A stretch of DNA of 42,932 bases from DASCNA01 sp036011305 (GTDB lineage: Bacteria > Verrucomicrobiota > Lentisphaeria > Victivallales > GWF2-38-69): assembly GCA_036011305.1 (NCBI GenBank), contig DASCNA010000109.1, positions 1 through 42,932 on the forward strand, in the 5' to 3' direction. The position numbers and the translations under genes were made by a program. The notes beneath the pieces are model-generated. The model saw only the letters and a program-made list of their open reading frames with translations, had not been told where the DNA came from and made no database searches. This document shows positions 33,842 to 42,575 of the stretch, piece after piece. How positions within the stretch are numbered: position 1 is the stretch's first letter; each line of letters opens with the position of its first letter.

Positions 33842-35932
33842 ATGGGAAAAAACAGGATATTAGAACATCCTATTTTACCATCTGTAAAAAAGGAATCTAT
33901 TTACTTTAAATATAGTAATAAAGTATTAGAAGCCCAAAAAGATGAAATGATTTCAACAGCACTTTTTGCAAATGGGATAAAGATATTTGGAAAACATCCA
34001 AAAGATGGAGCTGAACAAGGTATATTTTGTGCAAACGGACAATGCTCCCAATGCTTAGTTGTAGCAAACGGAAAAACTGTAAAAGCATGCATAGCTAAAA
34101 TTGAACCTGATATGGAAGTATTCCCTATTGAAGGAATACCGCAACTGCCTGAAGATAATATACCTGACAAAACTTCTTTTACGCCACCTGAAGTATTTCA
34201 AACCGAAGTATTCATTATGGGTGGCGGACCGGCAGGATTATCTGCCGCAATTGATCTTGCATCATCTGGTGTAAAAGTTATTATAGCCGATGACAAACAT
34301 ATTCTCGGAGGTAAGCTCGGTCTGCAGACACATAATTTTTTCGGTTCAGTCAAAGAGTGCTACGCAGGTGTACGGGGAATCGACATAGGAACAATCCTTA
34401 CTGAAAAAGTAAACCGTCATAAAAACATTACAGTCTGGCTCAACTCTCCTGTAGTTGGACTGTTTTCTGACAAAAAAATCGGTGTTGTAAAAGAAGGCAG
34501 ATATGTACTGGTTGAACCTGAATATTTTCTTGTATCAGCCGGTGCCAGAGAAAAAATTTTAGCATTTCCAGGTTCTGATCTACCAGGAATATATGGAGCA
34601 GGAGCTTTTCAGACTTTAGTAAACAGAGATTTGATAAAAGCTGCAGACAAATTATTTGTTGTAGGAGGAGGAAATGTAGGATTAATAGCAGCATATCATG
34701 CTTTACAGGCTGGAATTGATGTGCTTGGTTTGGTAGAAGCAATGCCGCAATGCGGAGGATATAAAGTACATCTTGACAAAATAAAACGCCTCGGAGTATC
34801 TATATGGACTTCTCATACTGTTTTAAAAGCAGAAGGGAAAGGAAAGCTAGAAAAAGTAACTATTGCTGAAATTGATAAAAATTTCACCCCGGTTGCAAAC
34901 ACAGAAATGACTTTTGAAGTGGATACTCTCCTTATTGCTACAGGTTTATCCCCAATAAATGAAATGACCTTAAAGGCTAAAAAATTTGGGATGAAAGTAT
35001 ATTCGGCAGGAGATTCTGACACTATTGCAGAAGCATCGGCGGCATTATTCGGCGGCAAAATTACCGCACGAAAAATATTAATAGATATGAAACGTGAAAC
35101 TGATATTCCGGAAGAGTGGTATAAAACTGCTGAAATATTACAAAGCAGACCAGGAGAAACTGTAACATTCACAAACCCGCTGGATAATAAAAACAACGAT
35201 ATATATCCTGTTATTAGATGTGTACAGGAAATACCCTGTAACCCCTGTGTTGATGTCTGTAGTAAAAATTCTATTTCTTTAAAATCAGATTCAATTATGT
35301 CACTGCCTGAATTTCATGATGAATGCACGGGATGCGGAAAATGTGTCGCTATCTGCCCAGGTTTGGCAATTACTATTGTTAATAAAAAATATGATCAGCA
35401 CAAAAATAATGCAGTTGTAATTGTTCCATGGGAATTTTCTGATGACAGTTTAAAAATCGGGGATATAAAAACAACAACAGGTTTTGAAGGAGAGTCTATC
35501 GGCAAAGGAAAAGTCATCAAAATACAAAAGGCAAAGTGGCTTGACAGACGAAAACTGATCCATCTTGAAGTACCATATAATGAAGCTGATCTTATTGCAG
35601 GAATTAAAATTAAAAATTTTAAAGAGAGCACAGTTAATTCAGATACAGGTGAGTTATCAAATAAAGATATTATAATCTGCAGATGCGAACGGGTTAACAA
35701 AAAGCTGATTGAAGATAAAATAAGAGCCGGCTGTAATGATTTTAATGCACTGAAAGCTGAATTACGCATAGGGATGGGCGCATGCGGAGGTAAAAACTGT
35801 TCAGAACTGATATGGAAAATTTTTAGAGAATGTTCCATTGATGAATCAACAGTAAAACCTAATACATACCGGCCTCTTGAATTTGAAGTGCCTTTATACT
35901 CTTTCCTAAATAAGGAGGATAATGAAAAATGA
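33842..35932 (+). CDS. FAD/iron-sulfur amino or imino acid dehydrogenase, alpha-type subunit
   Basis: The 696-residue multidomain protein has an N-terminal 2Fe-2S domain (C63, C68, C71, C83), an FAD/NAD-binding disulfide-oxidoreductase-like core (GGGPAG 127-132; second dinucleotide fold VVGGGNVGL), a 4Fe-4S region (about 460-515, with CNPCVDVC and CTGCGKCVAIC), and a C-terminal BFD-like 2Fe-2S domain (CRCERV...ACGGKNC). This is the architecture of sarcosine oxidase alpha, HcnA+B, opine oxidase and archaeal proline/hydroxyproline dehydrogenase large subunits, here in one chain. It passes electrons from its partner, encoded next with a four-base overlap. The physiological acceptor and substrate are open; proline or hydroxyproline is my best guess. 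GGGGAGG site precedes the ATG. Confidence 0.82.
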   Translation: MGKNRILEHPILPSVKKESIYFKYSNKVLEAQKDEMISTALFANGIKIFGKHPKDGAEQGIFCANGQCSQCLVVANGKTVKACIAKIEPDMEVFPIEGIPQLPEDNIPDKTSFTPPEVFQTEVFIMGGGPAGLSAAIDLASSGVKVIIADDKHILGGKLGLQTHNFFGSVKECYAGVRGIDIGTILTEKVNRHKNITVWLNSPVVGLFSDKKIGVVKEGRYVLVEPEYFLVSAGAREKILAFPGSDLPGIYGAGAFQTLVNRDLIKAADKLFVVGGGNVGLIAAYHALQAGIDVLGLVEAMPQCGGYKVHLDKIKRLGVSIWTSHTVLKAEGKGKLEKVTIAEIDKNFTPVANTEMTFEVDTLLIATGLSPINEMTLKAKKFGMKVYSAGDSDTIAEASAALFGGKITARKILIDMKRETDIPEEWYKTAEILQSRPGETVTFTNPLDNKNNDIYPVIRCVQEIPCNPCVDVCSKNSISLKSDSIMSLPEFHDECTGCGKCVAICPGLAITIVNKKYDQHKNNAVVIVPWEFSDDSLKIGDIKTTTGFEGESIGKGKVIKIQKAKWLDRRKLIHLEVPYNEADLIAGIKIKNFKESTVNSDTGELSNKDIIICRCERVNKKLIEDKIRAGCNDFNALKAELRIGMGACGGKNCSELIWKIFRECSIDESTVKPNTYRPLEFEVPLYSFLNKEDNEK

Positions 35933-37095
35933 AAAAAAACTATGATGTAATTGTAATTGGTGCCGGAAGCGTAGGACAACCTACAACATTTTTTTTAGCA
36001 GAAAAAGGATTAAAGGTTTTATGTATAGATCAATATGCTTCTTCAGGACAAGGGCAAAATAAAGCGTCAATCGGAGGCATCAGAGCAACTCATTCTGATC
36101 CGGCAAAAATAATGATAGGGAAACTCAGCAGAGAAATATTTTCTAACTGGAAAGAAAAGCATAATGAAAATATCGGTTGGAAAAAAGGAGGCTACTGCTT
36201 CCCTGTATTCAGAGAAGAAGAAGAAAAACTTTTAAAAAACATACTTCCCATTCAGAAACAATATGGACTTAATATCGACTGGGTGGATGCAGACTTAATG
36301 AGAAAATTAATCCCTGGCATCAATCCTGAAAATTTACGAGGGGGTACATTTTCACCTGATGATGGACAGATCAGCCCCCTTTTAACTGCTGAAGCAATCG
36401 AAGGCGCTTCAGTGCTTCTCGGAGCTGAATTTAAATTTAACAGCAAAATTATTGATTTGGTAACAGAAAACGGAAAGGTTCTAGGTGTAAAAACAGAAAA
36501 AGAAACTATTTTTGCAGGGGCTGTTGTCAATACTGCGGGGGCAAATGGTATGGAAGTCAGTAAAATGGCAGGCATTGACATCCCTATCATACCTGATAGC
36601 CATGAAGCCGGAATAAGTGCGCCTGTCGGTAATTTTCTTGACCCTCTCGTTGTAGATCTAAGACCAGGATCAGAAGGTAAAACTTCAAATTTTTATTTTG
36701 GGCAGAACCATGAAGGCGCTATTATTTTCTGCTATACCCCAAAACATCTTTTCAAAGGTAAAGACAGACGGGTAACATCTGAATTCATGCCTGTCATTGC
36801 AAAACGTTTAGTTTCATTAATTCCTAAATTTAAAAATCTCAGAATAAGACGTTTATGGAGAGGCCTATACCCAATGACTCCTGATGGTGTAGCAATTGTT
36901 GGAAAGCCTGAAGAAGTCGATAATTTTTATCTTGGCGTGGGAATGTGCGGACAAGGTTTAATGATGGGGCCAGGTGTAGGCAAAAATCTTGCTGAACTGA
37001 TAGCAGCAGGAAAACCTTTAATTGACCAAAAGGTTTTCAATACACTAAGTCCGAACAGAGATTTCTATGCAGGCAAAACAGAATCGTTGAAGTAA
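35929..37095 (+). CDS. DAO-family FAD dehydrogenase, beta-type subunit
   Basis: The 388-residue flavoprotein of the D-amino acid oxidase/sarcosine oxidase beta family carries the FAD motif VIVIGAGSVGQPTTFFLAEK (residues 7-26), GGIRATHSDPAK, and a C-terminal WRGLYPMTPDGVAIVG plus GMCGQGLMMGPGVGK that closes the FAD site. It is the catalytic half of the two-subunit dehydrogenase, oxidising a secondary or primary amine. ATG overlaps the stop of the alpha gene (ATGA), implying 1:1 synthesis. Likely substrates are glycine, sarcosine, proline, D-proline or hydroxyproline; none can be excluded. Confidence 0.85.
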   Translation: MKKNYDVIVIGAGSVGQPTTFFLAEKGLKVLCIDQYASSGQGQNKASIGGIRATHSDPAKIMIGKLSREIFSNWKEKHNENIGWKKGGYCFPVFREEEEKLLKNILPIQKQYGLNIDWVDADLMRKLIPGINPENLRGGTFSPDDGQISPLLTAEAIEGASVLLGAEFKFNSKIIDLVTENGKVLGVKTEKETIFAGAVVNTAGANGMEVSKMAGIDIPIIPDSHEAGISAPVGNFLDPLVVDLRPGSEGKTSNFYFGQNHEGAIIFCYTPKHLFKGKDRRVTSEFMPVIAKRLVSLIPKFKNLRIRRLWRGLYPMTPDGVAIVGKPEEVDNFYLGVGMCGQGLMMGPGVGKNLAELIAAGKPLIDQKVFNTLSPNRDFYAGKTESLK

Positions 37096-37140
37096 TTAAA
37101 TTTATTATATGGAAATATTAATAAATCTCTAAAGTTATTT

Positions 37141-37869
37141 ATGAATGAAGATCAATATTCAAAGATTGCTGCCAAATATGATGCCAGCTTAGAACTACCT
37201 TATAGAAAATATGTTGAAATCCCATTAACAAGATCGTTAATGGGAAACTTGAAAAACAAAAGAGTTCTTGATCTGGCATGCGGCACAGGTTTTTATACCA
37301 GAATGGCAAAAATATTAGGTGCAGAATATGCGAAGGGAATTGATATTTCATATGACATGATAAAAATTGCTAAAAGCATCGAAAAAAAATATCCTTTACA
37401 AATTGACTATCAGGTGGCCGATATAAAAGAATTAACTCAACTCGACAAATTCGACTTTGTAACTGCTATATGGTTTTTAGATTATTTATCCACAGTAACA
37501 GATTTAAGTAAAGTACTAGAATATATATATCAAAGTCTTAATTCAGGGAGTTCTTTTTTGGCCTATATATTGAATCCCAACTGTAACAACAAAGAAGGAT
37601 ATTACATAAAATACGGCATTAGGAATTATAAAATTATCCTCAAAGATGGTGCTGAAAGCAAATTTATAATTAATGGAACTGACACATTATTAAAAGCTTA
37701 CTCTTGGACAATGCCGACAATTGAATCAATTTTCAAATCTGTAGGATTTAAGAAAATACAATGGAAAAATGATGAAGTATCAAAAGAGGGAATTGATAAA
37801 TTAGGTATAGACTTCTGGAGTAATTATCTAAAGTACCCGAGGGGTATTCATTTAAGATGCTGTAAATAG
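37141..37869 (+). CDS. class I SAM-dependent methyltransferase
   Basis: The 242-residue protein has the SAM-binding motif I VLDLACGTGFYTRMA (near 42-56), motif II GIDIS with the following MIKIAK, and DFVTAIWFLDYL (motif IV region). Substrate unknown. It lies 45 bases after the FAD dehydrogenase, without a visible ribosome-binding site. It could belong to that operon or be independent. Confidence 0.82.
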   Translation: MNEDQYSKIAAKYDASLELPYRKYVEIPLTRSLMGNLKNKRVLDLACGTGFYTRMAKILGAEYAKGIDISYDMIKIAKSIEKKYPLQIDYQVADIKELTQLDKFDFVTAIWFLDYLSTVTDLSKVLEYIYQSLNSGSSFLAYILNPNCNNKEGYYIKYGIRNYKIILKDGAESKFIINGTDTLLKAYSWTMPTIESIFKSVGFKKIQWKNDEVSKEGIDKLGIDFWSNYLKYPRGIHLRCCK

Positions 37870-38015
37870 TATGGGATAAAATAAACTGAAGAACAATAAA
37901 TAAAAACCATAAAAAAATATATTAAATATTCATATTTTCATTTTTCTGCCCTAAAATGATTACTGTTAGTTCTATTTTTCTATTTACTCAATAATAACAG
38001 ATAATTATTTAATAT

Positions 38016-40871
38016 ATGTCATCTTTTGTATTGCCAATTTTTCCTGAAGGCAGCCTAGCTACATCAATCATTACAACAGTTTGGGTGGGATTGTTTGTTG
38101 TCTGTTTCTTTAATTTAAGGTTTGGCTGGAATTTGTCAGGATTGATTGTCCCAGGCTACTTAGTACCTCTTTTAATACTTAAACCGTGGAGTGGTGTAGC
38201 CAATATAATTGAAGCCATAATTACCTATCTAATAGTTAGATTTTTTTCAGAGTTAGGACATAAAACAGGACTATGGAGTATTGTATTCGGAAGAGACAGG
38301 TTTTTTTGTATCCTTGTTTTTGCAGTTATCGTGAGACTGATATGTGACATGTTTTTATTTCCTGAATTGACTACTTTCCTTGGAACATATTTTAATATTA
38401 ATTTTGTTTATAGAGGCGGTTTATACTCAATAGGTTTAGTAATTGTAGCTTTAGTTGCAAATCAATTCTGGAATCAAGGGTTCAAAAGAGGTTTCCCTCA
38501 TTTTGTTGTAATTATCGCCATTACATACATTTTAATCCAGTATGTATTAGTGGCATTCACGAATTTCAGGCTAAGTGAAGTAGCATTTTTATATGAAGGA
38601 GTTGCACAATCGATTGTAGCGTCACCGAGAGCATATATTATATTGCTTATTGCTGCATTTTTAGCATCACGTATGAATCTCCTTTATGGCTGGGAATTCA
38701 GCGGAATTGTTATACCAGCCCTTCTCGCCCTGGAATGGTACTATCCATGGAAAATATTAACATCTGTAATCGAGGCTTTTATTGTCTACGGTGTTGCAAT
38801 TGCTATCCTTAAAACTTCAATATTCAGAAATATAACAATCGAAGGATCAAGGAAACTTCTTCTTTTTTTCAATATTGCATTTTTTTATAAAATGCTGATT
38901 GGCTTCGTTGTCCCTTACATATTCCCTAATGTTATCATAACTGATTATTATGGTTTAGGTTATATGTTAACTTCTCTTATAGCCATAAAGATGTATGATA
39001 AAAAGCTTGGTGTTCGAATAGTTGGAATAACTCTTGAAACATCACTTAAGGCAGTAATAGTTGCAACTCTGGTTGGTTTTTTTATATTTTATCTCCCTTT
39101 TAATCAGCTATTTAATTATAGGGCAATACACACAAAAAAAACGGCTGTCAAACATACTAAAACTTTACTGAAAAATACAGATTTAATAGATACAGTACTG
39201 CATGAGCAGATAAATCTATACAATCTTAAACGACGTAATAATGTAAGCACAAGAATAATAAACACTTCAAATTTTGTTGAAGCGATGTATGCAGTAAAAA
39301 ATTATATAAGAAAAAGAAAGCCCTCCTCACTCGATTTTGCACGTAACATGCTCAATTCCATAGATTTCAGCTTAGAAATTGTAGATAATTCATACATACT
39401 TATTTACGATAACAGATCAAATTCTTTCCGAGGTATATTCGCTTACTCTCTTGAGCCTAAAATAAAGCATACATTAGCGATCTTATATCCTAAGCAGTCC
39501 CCTGCTCTTGCAGCATCTTTACTCGGTTTATTTAAAAAATATTCGTTTTCAAGTTTTGCAATAGGAGGAATTGACTACACATCTGGAAATTCTGAAATAT
39601 TTAAGCATGAGAGTAATTCCGAAACACTTTTTTATACATTTATAAATTACACTAAATCGACTTCTCCATCAATATTCTTTTTTATGAGAGAAGATAGAAT
39701 AAATAACAGCATGATAAGGTATAATCCTGAAATAGCTCTTAAAAATAATACTGATTACATATTTACACCAAAAAAACATTATGAAAACATTAACCTGTTT
39801 TTTGAAAAAATTTTAGTCAATACAGCACATATCCAAAATGATCTTAAAAGTCTATTTCCATACTTTCCTAAAGCGAATCATTCTATGTCAATCTATTTGT
39901 CTACAGAAGGATTGACAAAACTGATGAAAGAAAGCCCTTATACTTCAAAAACAATTGAAGTCTCTTCTAAACCCCTTAGTAATACCGGTTTTTTTGCTTC
40001 ACTAAATTCATATATAGGTGGCTTATTCGCAAAAAAGAAAAATGCATCAGATCATCTTGTAGAGTTGAGTATTAAATTAGGACATTATATCGATACTCAG
40101 GTTATTACACCAATATTGAATGCTAATACAAACAATGAAAAAACACTTATAAATAAATTAAATATAATATCAGTAGCTGCTAAAACTGCAAACTTATCTT
40201 TACAGCTCAATAAATTACCTGGGAAGAAAGATTTTTTATTTGTTACAGTAAAGCCCACAAATAAAAATAATACAAATGAAATATTTTTATTAAATGTTGG
40301 CAATTTTAGCCCATACATAATTACCGTAATTCCCCCTGCTACAAAAAGCTCACTTGACCTGGCGATCTATCTTACTTCTAATTTAAATCCACATGCTTTG
40401 CTTATGCCGCATAACATAATAATAGATAAACCTACGACTAATCCGTCGTCCAAATCTTCGTATGAATATAAAAGAAGCTTAATGTATCTAATCACTCAGG
40501 TGGTAGTTAGAGAAACAGATAAATATTACGATGATTTAAATATATCAAAGCAAAGTAATAAAATAATAAATAATTATATACAAATTAGACCCATTGAGTC
40601 TGACGATCTTGCTAAATCAGTCAAAAATACTGTTTTTATTTCTACTAGTACAGGTGCTTACAATAAAGAACTTCTTACTCCCCGCCAGGCACGGGTATAT
40701 GATAAATTAAAAACAGCAGGTTTAACTATCAAGTTCGTAAATGGCAGCAAAGCAACAGCAGGTATGGAAGCTTGTAATATTTCAGGTGCCAGATATTTAT
40801 CAGAGACTAGCAGTACAGATTTTATGGTTATATGGTTTCCAAACAATTTTAAACTTAAAATAAATAAATAA
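38016..40871 (+). CDS. membrane protein with duplicated PgsC/CapC-like domain and long soluble tail
   Basis: The 951-residue protein has two halves. Residues 1-375 are membrane-embedded and contain two repeats. Repeat 1 (36-75) begins FGWNLSGLIVPGYLVPL and repeat 2 (224-263) begins YGWEFSGIVIPALLALE, and both continue with PW...IEA.I.Y. Each is followed by a helix containing GL(Y/G).IGLVIVALVAN- or GLGYMLTSLIAI-like sequence. This matches the poly-gamma-glutamate synthesis protein PgsC/CapC (about 150 residues, LVVPGYLAL), duplicated. Residues 376-951 are a hydrophilic tail, with segments near 450-520 and 735-800 that look like degenerate copies of the fold in the next gene. PgsC/CapC works with the ligase PgsB/CapB, which is not in this window. 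Role in polymer export is inferred. No ribosome-binding site is visible. Confidence 0.72.
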   Translation: MSSFVLPIFPEGSLATSIITTVWVGLFVVCFFNLRFGWNLSGLIVPGYLVPLLILKPWSGVANIIEAIITYLIVRFFSELGHKTGLWSIVFGRDRFFCILVFAVIVRLICDMFLFPELTTFLGTYFNINFVYRGGLYSIGLVIVALVANQFWNQGFKRGFPHFVVIIAITYILIQYVLVAFTNFRLSEVAFLYEGVAQSIVASPRAYIILLIAAFLASRMNLLYGWEFSGIVIPALLALEWYYPWKILTSVIEAFIVYGVAIAILKTSIFRNITIEGSRKLLLFFNIAFFYKMLIGFVVPYIFPNVIITDYYGLGYMLTSLIAIKMYDKKLGVRIVGITLETSLKAVIVATLVGFFIFYLPFNQLFNYRAIHTKKTAVKHTKTLLKNTDLIDTVLHEQINLYNLKRRNNVSTRIINTSNFVEAMYAVKNYIRKRKPSSLDFARNMLNSIDFSLEIVDNSYILIYDNRSNSFRGIFAYSLEPKIKHTLAILYPKQSPALAASLLGLFKKYSFSSFAIGGIDYTSGNSEIFKHESNSETLFYTFINYTKSTSPSIFFFMREDRINNSMIRYNPEIALKNNTDYIFTPKKHYENINLFFEKILVNTAHIQNDLKSLFPYFPKANHSMSIYLSTEGLTKLMKESPYTSKTIEVSSKPLSNTGFFASLNSYIGGLFAKKKNASDHLVELSIKLGHYIDTQVITPILNANTNNEKTLINKLNIISVAAKTANLSLQLNKLPGKKDFLFVTVKPTNKNNTNEIFLLNVGNFSPYIITVIPPATKSSLDLAIYLTSNLNPHALLMPHNIIIDKPTTNPSSKSSYEYKRSLMYLITQVVVRETDKYYDDLNISKQSNKIINNYIQIRPIESDDLAKSVKNTVFISTSTGAYNKELLTPRQARVYDKLKTAGLTIKFVNGSKATAGMEACNISGARYLSETSSTDFMVIWFPNNFKLKINK

Positions 40872-40913
40872 TTTAGTTTTAAACAGACAAAAACTAAGGA
40901 ATTTTCGAAACAG

Positions 40914-42569
40914 ATGAGAAGAAGAACTAAAAAATTTATTCATTACATATTTATCATTATTTTTTTTATAATCTGTATTGAAGTCATTTATCCTAAATTA
41001 TCAAACTGGCTGCTGCCTAATATTCCCAGCACAGCACAAACTAAAGGTGCTGATGTATACATTGCCTATTCACTGAATAAAAACAGTTGGACTGAATTTA
41101 AAATACAGGGACGACCTGATTCCATCCAGGTTACAACAAATGCTGAATTTCTTTTAAGCGCACATAATAATTTTACCTATGGTATTGAGTACATGATTTT
41201 AAACAGTAAAGGGAATGTATTACTTAAAAAAACCTATTATCAGAAAGCCAATGGTATAGTCTTGATGAAGAGGCGTTCACGCAGAATAATGTCCAATCCA
41301 TTCCTCCTGAAAGGGGATAGATATCTGGCAACTACAGAAAATTTTGTTATACCATTAACAAATTTAAAAAAACCTACATCTATCAAAGTGAAAATCGCAT
41401 ATATAAAATATCCCACCACAGATATACTTGTCAGAGTAGCTCAAAAATCAAAGACATCCAAGACTAAACAAAAAATTATATGGTATAGATTAAGCGAAGA
41501 TAAAAGAAAAGAACTGGCTAACGCTAACTTCTATTCAACAAAAAATATTTCACGTAGAGAAAGGGTTAACATAATTAAAAACTTTATGTCTTATTCTGCA
41601 CCGATTGGTAAAAACAGTGAAACTTATGAACCTATAAGAATTGGTAGGCTTTCTATGTCACATTTTAGAAAATTAAATTTTAATTTAAAAGATAAATTCA
41701 ATGAAGTGGTTGATCAGACAAAAACTGAAATGTTTCAATTATATCTGGAGAGTGCAAAAGGCGGGATATATACTCCTTCCACTAAAACTTCAATTAACAA
41801 AGCTATAAAACTTTTTGAAAAGCTGTTTAAATGGGAACTTACTGAAGATGATAGGAAAGCTTGGAATGCTTTAGGTATGAGCATAAAAATAATTGATAGA
41901 GGTAATCGCGAATATCTTGTAGTTTATGAATCTAAAGGCAGAAAAACAGGTAAAGGTTTTTATATGTTCTGTAAAAATAAACTGACTAGAGACATTGCAC
42001 TTGAAATGCCTCATAGATTTTTTGATACATCCACAGGTATTATAGGATATAAAATGATGTTGTCCGGGTATTTTGTTGCCGGAGCATGGAACTCAGTTCA
42101 TCGTTATCAAGCGCCTAATGATGGAGAAGGTTCTTCTGATATGGCCCATACCCCTGATTCATTTTTTTATGCTTATACTAAAGCATTTGCCAACTCTATG
42201 CCAAAAAAAGCAATAATGTTACAAATACACGGATATGATAAATTAAGTCATAAAGAGCATGAAGAAAAAAGACCGAAAGCAGTTATAAGCAATTCAACTA
42301 AAACTCCAAGTAAACGGTTTCTTTATTATGCCAATTTACTAAAAGCTATATTACCTAAACCAACATTTATTTACCCTGAAGTAGAATTTAAGGCTTTAGC
42401 TGCTCTTGATAATATTCAGGCTAAAGTGCTTAGGGATGAATCTAAAGATCAGGTTTTTATTCATCTTGAGATGGCAAAATCAACTAGAGATAAAATTAAG
42501 AATGATGCAAAATTCAGATCTAAATTAATCAAAACATTAACCAAAAAAACAGTCAATTTATTTGAATAA
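40914..42569 (+). CDS. membrane-anchored putative amidohydrolase partner of the CapC-like protein
   Basis: The 551-residue protein has one N-terminal membrane anchor (about 7-27), then an extracytoplasmic part. Residues 45-175 look like a beta-rich domain, 185-320 are helical and charged, and 325-551 hold a domain with ordered motifs: MPHRFFDTSTG (H367, D371), NSVHRY (H396), SSDMAH (D409, H412), LQIHGYD (H439) and FIHLEMAKSTRDKI (H517, E519, R525). This His/Asp/Glu pattern resembles zinc amidohydrolases of the N-formylglutamate amidohydrolase type, but I cannot name a family. Next to a PgsC/CapC-like protein, a role in cutting or transferring a poly-amino-acid or peptide polymer is a reasonable hypothesis. 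It lies 42 bases after the CapC-like gene. Confidence 0.55.
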   Translation: MRRRTKKFIHYIFIIIFFIICIEVIYPKLSNWLLPNIPSTAQTKGADVYIAYSLNKNSWTEFKIQGRPDSIQVTTNAEFLLSAHNNFTYGIEYMILNSKGNVLLKKTYYQKANGIVLMKRRSRRIMSNPFLLKGDRYLATTENFVIPLTNLKKPTSIKVKIAYIKYPTTDILVRVAQKSKTSKTKQKIIWYRLSEDKRKELANANFYSTKNISRRERVNIIKNFMSYSAPIGKNSETYEPIRIGRLSMSHFRKLNFNLKDKFNEVVDQTKTEMFQLYLESAKGGIYTPSTKTSINKAIKLFEKLFKWELTEDDRKAWNALGMSIKIIDRGNREYLVVYESKGRKTGKGFYMFCKNKLTRDIALEMPHRFFDTSTGIIGYKMMLSGYFVAGAWNSVHRYQAPNDGEGSSDMAHTPDSFFYAYTKAFANSMPKKAIMLQIHGYDKLSHKEHEEKRPKAVISNSTKTPSKRFLYYANLLKAILPKPTFIYPEVEFKALAALDNIQAKVLRDESKDQVFIHLEMAKSTRDKIKNDAKFRSKLIKTLTKKTVNLFE

Positions 42570-42575
42570 GCTGCT

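Noticed and set aside
33901..35979. Several minus-strand ORFs of 60-194 codons opposite the FAD dehydrogenase genes
   Set aside because: They mirror codon structure of the strongly supported plus-strand genes and show no recognisable motifs.
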